Both the position numbers and the translations under genes were made by a program. The notes under the pieces were generated by a model. That model ran no database searches. It worked only from the letters and a program-made list of their open reading frames with translations, and was not told the DNA's origin. Of a stretch of 64,000 nt of DNA, positions 17,992 to 26,105 are shown one piece after another. The number at the start of each line of letters is the position of its first letter. The stretch's first letter is position 1. This DNA comes from Lactiplantibacillus daoliensis (lineage in GTDB: Bacteria; Bacillota; Bacilli; Lactobacillales; Lactobacillaceae), in assembly GCF_005405005.1 (NCBI RefSeq), contig NZ_BJDH01000005.1, positions 62,001 to 126,000 on the forward strand. The letters run 5' to 3'.

Positions 17992-18648
17992 ATGCGTGTA
18001 CGGAATAAACCTTGGGCACCAAAATTAATTGATGCCCATCCAGAACTGATTACAGAAACCCCAACAGATTTCCGAGGAAAATGGCAGAGCCGTTTTAAGG
18101 CCGTTCAGCCACTCCAGATTGAAGTTGGGAGTGGGAAGGGCCAATTTATCATCGAAATGGCTAAACGGCATCCAGAGATCAATTATATTGCGATTGAGAT
18201 TCAAACATCTGTGATTGCTGTAATTTTACGCAAGTTAGTTGAAGAACCATTACCTAATTTGCAATTAGCACATGCAGATGGCCAAGCCGTCACCGCCTTT
18301 TTTGAACCAAACGAAATTGATCGTCTTTACTTAAACTTTTCCGATCCATGGCCTAAAAGTCGGCATGCCAAGCGTCGCCTAACCTATAAGTCATTTTTGG
18401 CAAGTTATGCAGAAGTCTTGAAGCCCAATGGCCAAGTTGAATTTAAGACTGATAACCGAGGCTTGTTTGAATTTTCATTGACGAGTATGAATAACTTTGG
18501 GATGCAATTCGAACAGGTTTGGTTGGATTTGCATGCCGTCGTGACACCTGAAGAAAATGTTGAGACGGAATACGAGCAAAAATTCAGTCAATTCGGACCA
18601 ATCTACAAAATCATCGCCACGTTCCCAGTTAAAACTGAGAAAAAATAG
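17992..18648 (+). CDS. trmB: tRNA (guanine-N7-)-methyltransferase
   Basis: 218 residues. The SAM-binding motif is IEVGSGKGQFI, followed by INYIAIEIQ, and the tRNA/catalytic motif NFSDPWPKSRHAKRRL is complete. TrmB makes m7G46 in tRNA. The AGAGGAG ribosome site precedes the ATG, and a terminator follows. Confidence 0.95.
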   Translation: MRVRNKPWAPKLIDAHPELITETPTDFRGKWQSRFKAVQPLQIEVGSGKGQFIIEMAKRHPEINYIAIEIQTSVIAVILRKLVEEPLPNLQLAHADGQAVTAFFEPNEIDRLYLNFSDPWPKSRHAKRRLTYKSFLASYAEVLKPNGQVEFKTDNRGLFEFSLTSMNNFGMQFEQVWLDLHAVVTPEENVETEYEQKFSQFGPIYKIIATFPVKTEKK

Positions 18649-18658
18649 TAAAAAATTG

Positions 18659-18695
18659 GACTGTCAAATCAACCTAGATTTGGCAGTCTATTTTT
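18659..18695 (+). terminator. Terminator after trmB
   Basis: Arms GACTGTCAAAT (18659-18669) and ATTTGGCAGTC (18678-18688, one G-U) with a TATTTTT tail. Confidence 0.75.
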
Positions 18696-18766
18696 ATGGC
18701 ATTTATTTGTAGGCGTGCGAGTAAAACTAGCTTGTTGTTACAGTGCCAGAAGTTTTCGCTTGTCAA

Positions 18767-18813
18767 AATAAAAAATGTTCACACTAGTGAAACTAGCATG
18801 AACAATTTTTTTA
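18767..18813. terminator. Terminator of the YtzB-like gene, bidirectional
   Basis: Arms 18777-18788 and 18792-18803, with two central mismatches, are flanked by an A-rich run on the left and TTTTTTT on the right. Read on the minus strand it ends the YtzB-like gene. Confidence 0.6.
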
Positions 18814-19137
18814 TTAAAGACGATAAATATCTAAAATACTACCGGTATTGGCATCTGCTAAAAATTCATATTGAACAAGTTGACCATCTTCATAACGGGT
18901 AATGCCGCCATAATAGACATCGGTTCGTAAAGCGAACTTCTGTAATGGGGCTTTTTTCATTTCAATCCAAGAGCCTTCAATGGGTGCTTCCTTAAGAAAA
19001 GCTCGCTTAACTTGGTTTAAGATCTGATTGGGTGTTGGTCGGCGCAACCGCTTCAATAGCCCGCCAACGGAAAATCCACCGGCGAGACCGGCCATCCCAA
19101 CAGCTAATAAGCCGCCGTATTGTAATTGTTTATTCAT
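18814..19137 (-). CDS. YtzB-like small exported/anchored protein with PepSY-like end
   Basis: 107 residues. The N-terminal helix GGLLAVGMAGLAGGFSVGGLL may anchor it in the membrane. The remainder has the segment SWIEMKKAPLQKFALRTDVYYGG and ends VQYEFLADANTGSILDIYRL, resembling a small PepSY domain (strands YxF.AD..TG.ILDI). B. subtilis ytzB, a PepSY protein, lies at the same place next to trmB and ytpR. The role is unknown. The start at 19137 has AGGAGC; longer frames lack one. Confidence 0.65.
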   Translation of the reverse strand: MNKQLQYGGLLAVGMAGLAGGFSVGGLLKRLRRPTPNQILNQVKRAFLKEAPIEGSWIEMKKAPLQKFALRTDVYYGGITRYEDGQLVQYEFLADANTGSILDIYRL

Positions 19138-19304
19138 GTTGCGTGCTCCTTTCGACCAACTAATCGTGGGATTTTTTTGTTCAAAATCAGTATACCAATG
19201 ATTGACGATAAAACAAATAAAAGTCATAATTAATCAGTAAGAATCATCAGAAATAGGCTATAATGTTTAATTGAACGCTTAGAATGAGAGTAAAGGGGTT
19301 TCAA

Positions 19305-19946
19305 ATGTTAATTACAAGTTATAATCCAACCGAATTAGGCGATACATTGATCGCTATCTTACGACCAGACACTGCTGATCAGAAAATTGAAACACATCAA
19401 AATGTCACTCGAATCAGTGATACGGCAACCGGTGAAACGCTCGGTTACAACTTCTTTGAAGTTTCGAAGACCCTTGGAAAATTAGACGTTAATGGTCAAG
19501 TTAAGTTGACGGAAACGCAGGTCGACCAATTAAATAAATTATTAACTGCAACAAATTTTGAACCAGATTTAGTTTTAGATACTGCTGATAAATTCGTGGT
19601 CGGCTATGTTGAAAGCGCCGAAGCACATCCCAAGTCGGATCATTTACTGGTGACTAAGACGCAAGTGGGGGAGGGCGAAAGCTTACAAATCGTGAGTGGC
19701 TCACCAAATATGCAAGCTGATATCTTAGTGGTCGTTGCTAAGGTCGGTGCAATGATGCCAGATGGTTTGATTATTTGGCCCGGCGAACTTCGTGGCATCG
19801 AAAGTGATGGCATGATTGTTTCTGGTCGAGAATTACAGTTGCCCAATGCACCACAACGTCCAGGGGCGTTAATTTTACCGGCTGATTATCAAAAAGTCGG
19901 CGAACCGTTCGATTTTGACCGGGCGCAAGGATTATTTACCGCTTAA
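19305..19946 (+). CDS. ytpR: YtpR, tRNA-binding-domain protein (DUF4479 + EMAP/OB fold)
   Basis: 213 residues. The first half is the DUF4479-like region; from about residue 85 a tRNA-binding OB fold reads VVGYVESAEAHPKSDHLLVTK, IVSGSPNMQ and RGIESDGMIVSGRELQ, very like the N-terminal domain of PheT at the other end of this window. It is a stand-alone tRNA-binding protein of unknown cellular task. The start uses ATG 19305, which AAAGGGG precedes. It is followed by sftA and murC, as in B. subtilis. Confidence 0.88.
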   Translation: MLITSYNPTELGDTLIAILRPDTADQKIETHQNVTRISDTATGETLGYNFFEVSKTLGKLDVNGQVKLTETQVDQLNKLLTATNFEPDLVLDTADKFVVGYVESAEAHPKSDHLLVTKTQVGEGESLQIVSGSPNMQADILVVVAKVGAMMPDGLIIWPGELRGIESDGMIVSGRELQLPNAPQRPGALILPADYQKVGEPFDFDRAQGLFTA

Positions 19947-19979
19947 GCTAGTGCACACTAAAAATTAGGATGATTGAAA

Positions 19980-22553
19980 ATGAACCATTATGATGGCCCG
20001 GCGTTTTACCGGAAATATCGAAAGTATATAAAAAAAGAACCAACTTCAGCCGCGACCAGTCAAGCAACTAGTGTGTCCGCGCAACCGGCATCGGCAGCCA
20101 GATCATCAGCACCGCGTTCAGTTGGCGCGGAGGCTTATTCAGTTGCGTCGCAAGCACGGTCAGCCGCGAGTACGGTGGCGACCTCAGCTGAACCCTTTAA
20201 TGGCGTGACGCATGGTGACTTTCATCCAACGCATATTCCAGCACAATTGACACGTTCAAAAACCGCTGTTGGCGTAGTGTTGCAACCGGATGATACGAAC
20301 TATTTAGAGGTTGAAACTAGTCTTTATAAGCCCATCGAGTCGTACTTTTTATTTGCGGCGAAAGCAACTGAAACACCAGCTGCTGAGTCGCTGGCGATCA
20401 AGGATGAGCCAGTCAGCTCGGCACCAACAGTTGTCTTTGAGCCAGTGGCAAGTCCTATTGATGAGCCTGAATCGCTGGTTTCTGCGGCGCCAACGGTGGT
20501 CTTTGAACCTAGCAGTAATGTTGATGATGTCACGACGTCAGAACAGTCGGTGACTAATGAGATGACTAGTGCGGCTGAACCCGTGGCGCAGACTGAATCG
20601 GCAGTTGCTGCGACAGTCCCTTCAGCGGCTGGCTCAGCGGACAGTATTGCCACTGCTGAACCGGACAAAGATGACTCAGCGGAACATTCTGCGGCGGTGA
20701 AATTAGCAAGCTTGGCGGGAACGCCTGACACCAGTGAGGCCGATGAAGTGGATGAATCTGCTGTCAAACCAAGTCATGGCCTCGGCCTTTCTTTGGATGC
20801 GATTATGACTGAAGAACACAACGCTCAAGCGGATTTGGCTTTGTTTAAAGAAAAATCAACGACTAGTGCTGAAGCTGAAAATCAGTCGTCCACTGAGGAA
20901 ACGAGTGCGGTGGATACTGATGACGAAGAGCTTTATCAGCCGGTGGGGGTACACCCACAGTCTCAAGCAACCACGACGCCGGTCATTAAAGCTGTGTCGA
21001 CAGCACCGGTCGTCTCACAAACGCCGTCAGTTGCACCCGCACCAACGAGTGCCGTGCAGTCTGAAGTAGCACCAACTTCTGCGGTTCATTCTGGTACGTC
21101 GGCGGCTCCCGTCTTAGCTGACAAAGCCTTGGCGGCGTATCATTTACCGCCATTAGACCTCTTAAAGGCTCCTGTGATTCCTGATGAGTCTGAAATGGAT
21201 GATTGGATTGAGAGCAAGGCAAGTGCCTTAGATGAGTCGTTAGATGCCTTCGGAGTCAATGCCAATGTTGTTGATTGGACAGTTGGTCCCACCGTTACAC
21301 AATTTCAAGTTAAACTTGAACGTGGTGTGAAGGTCAGCAAGATCACTAATTTGAATGATGACTTGAAATTAGCCTTGGCTGCTAAAGATATTCGAATTGA
21401 AGCACCAATTCCTGGTCGTAATACCGTTGGGATTGAAATCCCCAATAAAAAGTCACGACCGGTGATGTTATCAGAAGTGTTGAATTCACAAAAATTCAAA
21501 GACAGCAAGTCGCCACTAACTGTGGCATTAGGGGTCGATTTATTCGGCCAACCACAAGTGACTGACTTACGGAAGATGCCACATGGGCTGATTGCTGGGG
21601 CGACCGGCTCTGGTAAATCAGTTTTCATCAACAGCATTCTCGTTTCGTTGCTTTATAAGGCCAATCCGCAAGAGGTCAAACTTTTGCTGATTGATCCCAA
21701 GGCGGTAGAATTAGCACCTTATGATAAATTACCACATCTTTTGGCACCCGTTATTTCGGAACCTAAGGCGGCTTCGGCAGCCTTGAAATGGGTCGTTGAT
21801 GAAATGGACAACCGTTACGAAAAATTAGCGGCAGGTGGTGCCCGCAATATTGAACAATTCAATGCGATGGCTGTTGAACACCATGAGGACGGGCTGAAAA
21901 TGCCGTATATCGTGATTATTATTGATGAATTAGCTGATTTAATGATGGTCGCTTCCAGTGAGGTTCAGGATTACATTGCCCGAATTACGCAAAAGGCGCG
22001 GGCAGCTGGGATTCATTTGCTAGTTGCCACCCAACGACCAAGTGTCGATGTGGTGACTGGGTTGATCAAGAATAATATTCCGACTCGAATTGCCTTTATG
22101 GTTGCGAGTCAGATTGATTCACGCACGATTTTGGATACCAGTGGTGCTGAGCGATTGCTCGGTCGTGGGGATATGTTGTATCTTGGCAACGGTCAAAGTA
22201 CTCCAATCCGATTACAAGGGACTTATGTCGAAAGTGAAATTGATGACATTGCCCAATTTGTCCGCGAACAAGCGGCGCCCCACTATGAGTTTCAGCCAGA
22301 TCGGTTGATGAAACATGAAGAAGCGGCCCGTAATCAAGATGAATTGATGCCTGAGGTTTTGGCCTACTTGGCAGATGAAGATACGGTTTCAACTTCTAAG
22401 TTACAACGTACTTTCTCAGTGGGTTATAACCGTGCAGCCAATATTATTGACGACTTGGAGCAACGCAACTATGTGTCACCAGCGAAGGGTTCTAAGCCAC
22501 GCGACGTATATTTCACGGCAGAAGATTTAACTAAATTACAAGCTAATTCATAA
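19980..22553 (+). CDS. sftA: SftA-type FtsK/SpoIIIE DNA translocase
   Basis: 857 residues. There is no N-terminal membrane domain: it opens with MNHYDGPAFYRKYRKYIKK and then runs into a low-complexity Ala/Ser/Thr/Val/Glu/Pro linker (about residues 20-370) with the repeat APTVVFEP twice. The motor core from about residue 400 has the alpha domain, Walker A AGATGSGKSVF, Walker B YIVIIIDELADLM and TQKARAAGIHLLVATQRPS. A winged-helix gamma domain closes it (KLQRTFSVGYNRAANIIDDLE). A soluble FtsK of this kind moves trapped DNA away from the division septum. It lies directly before murC, like B. subtilis sftA. A strong site is lacking; AGGA precedes the ATG. Confidence 0.9.
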   Translation: MNHYDGPAFYRKYRKYIKKEPTSAATSQATSVSAQPASAARSSAPRSVGAEAYSVASQARSAASTVATSAEPFNGVTHGDFHPTHIPAQLTRSKTAVGVVLQPDDTNYLEVETSLYKPIESYFLFAAKATETPAAESLAIKDEPVSSAPTVVFEPVASPIDEPESLVSAAPTVVFEPSSNVDDVTTSEQSVTNEMTSAAEPVAQTESAVAATVPSAAGSADSIATAEPDKDDSAEHSAAVKLASLAGTPDTSEADEVDESAVKPSHGLGLSLDAIMTEEHNAQADLALFKEKSTTSAEAENQSSTEETSAVDTDDEELYQPVGVHPQSQATTTPVIKAVSTAPVVSQTPSVAPAPTSAVQSEVAPTSAVHSGTSAAPVLADKALAAYHLPPLDLLKAPVIPDESEMDDWIESKASALDESLDAFGVNANVVDWTVGPTVTQFQVKLERGVKVSKITNLNDDLKLALAAKDIRIEAPIPGRNTVGIEIPNKKSRPVMLSEVLNSQKFKDSKSPLTVALGVDLFGQPQVTDLRKMPHGLIAGATGSGKSVFINSILVSLLYKANPQEVKLLLIDPKAVELAPYDKLPHLLAPVISEPKAASAALKWVVDEMDNRYEKLAAGGARNIEQFNAMAVEHHEDGLKMPYIVIIIDELADLMMVASSEVQDYIARITQKARAAGIHLLVATQRPSVDVVTGLIKNNIPTRIAFMVASQIDSRTILDTSGAERLLGRGDMLYLGNGQSTPIRLQGTYVESEIDDIAQFVREQAAPHYEFQPDRLMKHEEAARNQDELMPEVLAYLADEDTVSTSKLQRTFSVGYNRAANIIDDLEQRNYVSPAKGSKPRDVYFTAEDLTKLQANS

Positions 22554-22614
22554 CTAAAAATAAACGATTCACCATTTGATTGATGAATCTTAAATATGGG
22601 AGATTATTAGAACA

Positions 22615-23928
22615 ATGGATAAAGAGACGGTTTATTATTTTGTTGGAATTAAGGGTTCAGGGATGAGCTCATTAGCTTTGATTTTGCATGATAAAGGGTT
22701 CAAAGTTGAAGGTTCTGATATCGAACAATATACCTTTACGCAAAAGGGCTTGGCGGCAGCTGGGATTAAAATGTTGCCGTTCTCAGCCGATAATATTCAT
22801 GAAGGTTTGACTGTGATTGCTGGGAATTCCTTCACCGATGATCATCCTGAAATCAAAAAGGCTCGTGAAATGGGACTGCCTGTTTACCGTTACCATGAAT
22901 TTTTAGGTAAGTTGATGGCTGGCTATACGAGTATCGGTATTGCTGGGACGCATGGCAAGACCTCAACGACTGGTTTATTGTCGCATGTTTTGAGTAACAT
23001 TGCCCCAACCAGTTATTTGATTGGTGATGGGACTGGTAAAGGTACACCAGATGCACGTTTCTTCGTCTTTGAAGCGGATGAATATCGTCGACACTTCGTT
23101 GCTTATCATCCCGATTACGCTATTATGACCAATGTTGACTTTGATCATCCCGATTATTATAAAGACTTGGCTGATGTGAAGTCTGCTTTTGAACAATTTG
23201 GGAGTCAAGTTAAGAAGGGGATTTTCGCTTGGGGTGACGACGAAAGTTTACGTCACTTAGACATCAAGACACCAATTTATTACTATGGGACGAAAGATCG
23301 CGATGATTTCCAAGCAATCAATATCAAACGGACAACGAAGGGTTCTTCCTTTGAAGTGACCTATCGTAATGACTCATTAGGTGAATTTGAAATCCCATTG
23401 TTTGGTGAACATAACGTGTTGAACAGCACAGCAGTCATCGCCGTATCCTACTTTGAAAAAGTTGATTTGGATGAAATTCGTCGCGAATTATTAAACTTTA
23501 GCGGAGTTAAACGGCGTTTCTCAGAATCTAAAGTCGGCGACATGGTTATGATTGATGACTATGCGCATCATCCTTCTGAAATCAAGGCTACCTTGGATGC
23601 AGCTCGTCAAAAGTATCCTGATAAGGAAATCTTGGCAGTCTTCCAACCACATACTTATTCACGGACGAAAGCGTTGATGGACGGTTTTGCGGCTAGTTTA
23701 AGCAAGGCAGACCACGTTTTCTTGACGAATATTTTTAGTTCTGCACGTGAAAAGAGTGGCGATGTTTCGTCGCAAGATTTGGCGGACAAACTACCAAATG
23801 GTGGCGAGATTATTACGACAGACGATATGTCTGCGCTGACTGCATATCATGATGCGGTTGCCGTTTTCATGGGCGCTGGTGATATTCAAAAATATGAAAA
23901 AACTTATACAGATTTAAAAACTAAGTAA
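22615..23928 (+). CDS. murC: UDP-N-acetylmuramate-L-alanine ligase
   Basis: 437 residues. The N-terminal Rossmann motif is [14 protein letters not shown], the ATP loop is [15 protein letters not shown], the central domain has EADEYRRHF and [11 protein letters not shown], and the C-terminal domain has [10 protein letters not shown] and FQPHTYSRT. It adds L-Ala to UDP-MurNAc, the first step in the peptidoglycan stem peptide. The full length and all motifs match the family. Confidence 0.97.
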   Translation: MDKETVYYFVGIKGSGMSSLALILHDKGFKVEGSDIEQYTFTQKGLAAAGIKMLPFSADNIHEGLTVIAGNSFTDDHPEIKKAREMGLPVYRYHEFLGKLMAGYTSIGIAGTHGKTSTTGLLSHVLSNIAPTSYLIGDGTGKGTPDARFFVFEADEYRRHFVAYHPDYAIMTNVDFDHPDYYKDLADVKSAFEQFGSQVKKGIFAWGDDESLRHLDIKTPIYYYGTKDRDDFQAINIKRTTKGSSFEVTYRNDSLGEFEIPLFGEHNVLNSTAVIAVSYFEKVDLDEIRRELLNFSGVKRRFSESKVGDMVMIDDYAHHPSEIKATLDAARQKYPDKEILAVFQPHTYSRTKALMDGFAASLSKADHVFLTNIFSSAREKSGDVSSQDLADKLPNGGEIITTDDMSALTAYHDAVAVFMGAGDIQKYEKTYTDLKTK

Positions 23929-23940
23929 CGTGATTTAAAA

Positions 23941-23975
23941 AAGCGGTTAGATGGTGTTCATCTAAGTGCTTTTTT
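23941..23975 (+). terminator. Terminator after murC
   Basis: Arms AGCGGTTAGATG (23942-23953) and CATCTAAGTGCT (23959-23970), with G-U and one mismatch, followed by TTTTTT. Confidence 0.75.
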
Positions 23976-23994
23976 AGTCGAAAGTGAGGACCAG

Positions 23995-24939
23995 ATGGCA
24001 AAAAGTAAATTCTATGCGGTTCGCGTTGGTCAAACCCCCGGGGTGTACTTAACTTGGGCGGATTGTCAGGCACAAATTAACCACTATTCTGGGGCACAGT
24101 ATAAGAGTTTTCCGACCCGTGCAGAAGCGGAAGCATTTTTAACTGGGTCAACCACGACGGCAAGGCGGCCGCACCGAACAAAGTCGAGTCCGAGCACCGC
24201 GGCAGTAGAGACTAAGGCTGACATTGTGGTCTATACTGACGGTGGTAATCGGAATACGGGGAATGTTCAAGGAGGGCAAGTTAAACCAACTGATCGTTCG
24301 GCCTGGGCGTTTCAAATGAGCGCGGCGGGTCAAACCGTGACCGGGACTTCTGGCGAATGGGGCGCAACCAACAATCGCATGGAAATCATGGCATTGCTGC
24401 AAGCATTGAATTACTTGTTGGAAACGCAACAAGCCAATACCACGATTCTAGTGATTATGGATTCAAAGTATGTCTTGGACGCCATTCAAAAAGGCTGGCT
24501 AAGCGGTTGGAAAAAACGTGGTTGGCGGCGAGCTGGTGATAAACCACTCGCTAACAGCGAACTTTGGAAAATAATTGATGGTGAGTTAACCCAATTTACT
24601 AAGTTATCGTTCAAGTGGGTTAAGGGTCATGCGACAACTACTGGAAATAATTTAGTTGATGAATTGCTTAATCAAACGATGGATCAAATGAAAACCGGTC
24701 AGCCAATTCCTGCTAAAAATGCGACCGCTAAATTACCTGGTCGTCCGGTGACCGCCCTTCAAGGGGATTTGTTTGCAACGACACGGACATCAACGTCAGC
24801 GGCTGCTATTAAGCGGCCAACTACGCCAAAGGCTAAGCCCGCGGATACAGCTGAGTTAGGTCACTTCAACAGTGAACATGCGCAGCAGGCGTCCATTGAT
24901 GCGATGTCGGAGATTGCTAAAAACTGGCGTAATGACTAA
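23995..24939 (+). CDS. rnhA: Ribonuclease HI with N-terminal viroplasmin domain
   Basis: 314 residues. Residues 3-45 form the caulimovirus viroplasmin/RNase H N-domain (KFYAVRVGQTPGVYLTWADC) that binds RNA:DNA hybrids. A type 1 RNase H domain follows, with the metal-binding acids in VYTDGG, NRMEIMALLQAL and IVIMDSKYVL (D-E-D) and a final VKGHATTTGNNLVDELL. A basic/Thr-Ala tail of about 80 residues ends ASIDAMSEIAKNWRND. The enzyme removes RNA from hybrids. Confidence 0.9.
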   Translation: MAKSKFYAVRVGQTPGVYLTWADCQAQINHYSGAQYKSFPTRAEAEAFLTGSTTTARRPHRTKSSPSTAAVETKADIVVYTDGGNRNTGNVQGGQVKPTDRSAWAFQMSAAGQTVTGTSGEWGATNNRMEIMALLQALNYLLETQQANTTILVIMDSKYVLDAIQKGWLSGWKKRGWRRAGDKPLANSELWKIIDGELTQFTKLSFKWVKGHATTTGNNLVDELLNQTMDQMKTGQPIPAKNATAKLPGRPVTALQGDLFATTRTSTSAAAIKRPTTPKAKPADTAELGHFNSEHAQQASIDAMSEIAKNWRND

Positions 24940-25034
24940 CGAGATTGATCAAATTATTGACCGCCTAATTTTCCAAAATTGAATTCGCTTTCAAAACCTA
25001 AGAAAAACTTATATTTTTCTCATGACCAAACTGT

Positions 25035-25063
25035 TTTACCTTCTTTGACTAATCTGATACACT
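25035..25063 (+). promoter_or_regulatory. Candidate promoter for the BI-1 gene leader
   Basis: TTTACC (25035-25040), a 17-bp spacer and TACACT (25058-25063). It would start RNA near 25070 and give a 5' leader of about 185 nt before the ATG at 25254. Confidence 0.5.
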
Positions 25064-25075
25064 AGGTGACAAGAA

Positions 25076-25206
25076 AGTTGAGGTGACTGATTGGCATGTC
25101 TATGAGATTGTGGTTACACCACGCAATTGAAAAATTAGCGTGAGGGTGGTCACTGGCTTACGCCTGTGACTGGGAATGCTATGGACAGCAACCGGCACTG
25201 TCAACT
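25076..25206 (+). ncRNA. Candidate structured leader RNA upstream of the BI-1 gene
   Basis: The stretch between rnhA and the BI-1 gene folds locally in several places. Hairpin A (25117-25148) has stems CACC/GGTG, ACGC/GCGT and AATT/AATT capped by a GAAA tetraloop. Hairpin B (25149-25170) is GTCAC-T-GGC / GCC-T-GTGAC around loop TTAC. Hairpin C is GACAG (25184-25188) with CTGTC (25198-25202). AGTTGA (25076-25081) can pair with TCAACT (25201-25206) to close the whole, and this excludes full pairing of hairpin C. There is no terminator before the gene. I cannot match it to a known riboswitch class. The rest of the 24940-25253 gap, outside the promoter and this structure, shows nothing else. Confidence 0.5.
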
Positions 25207-25253
25207 CGGGAAATTGACTGATTGACTCAAATTTTAGGTGAAAGAGGGATTCT

Positions 25254-25973
25254 ATGAATAATTTTCAACAAGAACCGCAACCAAGAACAATTAATACGCA
25301 AGTTGGGTTACGGAGTTTTTTAACTAAGATGTACGGTTTCATGACTTTAGCCGTATTAGTATCTGCGGTTTCAGTTTATTTATCAATTAACGTGTTTGCG
25401 GCGCAAATTAATGCGCTCTTTGGTCAACACCCATTCATCACGCTAATTATCTTTATGATTAGCATGTTTGCCATGATTGGTGGAATTCAAAAGAATGCGA
25501 CTCGGAATCCAGGCATGAGCTTTACGTTACTGATGTTGTTCGCCGTCATTTTCGGTGTTGAAATGTCAGTAATGTTGGCATTGTACACTGGTGCGGTTCT
25601 TACGGGAGCTTTCATCTCAGCTGCCGCAGTGTTTGCAACGATGGCGGTTATTGGGACGACCAGCAAACGTGACATGTCACGTTTGGGAACACATTTGTTT
25701 GCCGCTTTGATTGGCTTGTTAGTGGCTTCAGTGGTTAACATGTTCTTACAAAGTGCCATGATCAGTTACGTGTTCTCATACATTGGCGTGTTAATCTTCG
25801 CTGGATTATCCATGTGGGATGCCAACAAGATGCGTGATATGTATCTTCAATACGGTGATCAGGTTTCATCGACTGGTTTAGCTGTCAGTGGTGCCTTGTC
25901 ACTTTACTTGGACTTTGTTAACTTGTTCTTATACTTTGTCCAAATCTTTGCCGGCGGGTCAAACCGGAACTAA
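25254..25973 (+). CDS. Bax inhibitor-1/YccA family membrane protein
   Basis: 239 residues with seven hydrophobic segments starting at about residue 25. Family hallmarks are MTLAVLVSAVSVYLS early and the final helices GLSMWDANKMRDMY and ALSLYLDFVNLFLYFVQIF. The two conserved aspartates of the last region are present; in the BI-1 relative YetJ such aspartates gate a pH-sensitive calcium leak. The bacterial role here is not known. It is a single gene with its own promoter, a long structured leader and a strong terminator, suggesting separate control. Confidence 0.9.
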   Translation: MNNFQQEPQPRTINTQVGLRSFLTKMYGFMTLAVLVSAVSVYLSINVFAAQINALFGQHPFITLIIFMISMFAMIGGIQKNATRNPGMSFTLLMLFAVIFGVEMSVMLALYTGAVLTGAFISAAAVFATMAVIGTTSKRDMSRLGTHLFAALIGLLVASVVNMFLQSAMISYVFSYIGVLIFAGLSMWDANKMRDMYLQYGDQVSSTGLAVSGALSLYLDFVNLFLYFVQIFAGGSNRN

Positions 25974-25990
25974 TTTTTAAATCGCGTTTT

Positions 25991-26028
25991 AAAACGAGTA
26001 CCTGACATTGTTGTCGGTACTCGTTTTT
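25991..26028 (+). terminator. Terminator after the BI-1 gene
   Basis: Perfect 12-bp arms (25991-26002 with 26016-26027) followed by T-rich sequence. Confidence 0.85.
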
Positions 26029-26105
26029 AATCGTCTGAGTCCCGTTGACAGCGATAGTTTGGTACAATTGAATAAATAACTCGACTTGAAGGAGTGCGCA
26101 AATTA

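Noticed and set aside
20324-20767. 147-codon minus-strand frame
   Set aside because: It is an antisense shadow of the Ala/Ser/Thr/Val-rich linker of the SftA-type gene; it has no ribosome site.
25143-25170. T-box-like AGGGTGG motif before the BI-1 gene
   Set aside because: It is not followed by the ACCGCG core or by a terminator with a T-run, and there is no specifier loop pattern, so it is not a T-box.
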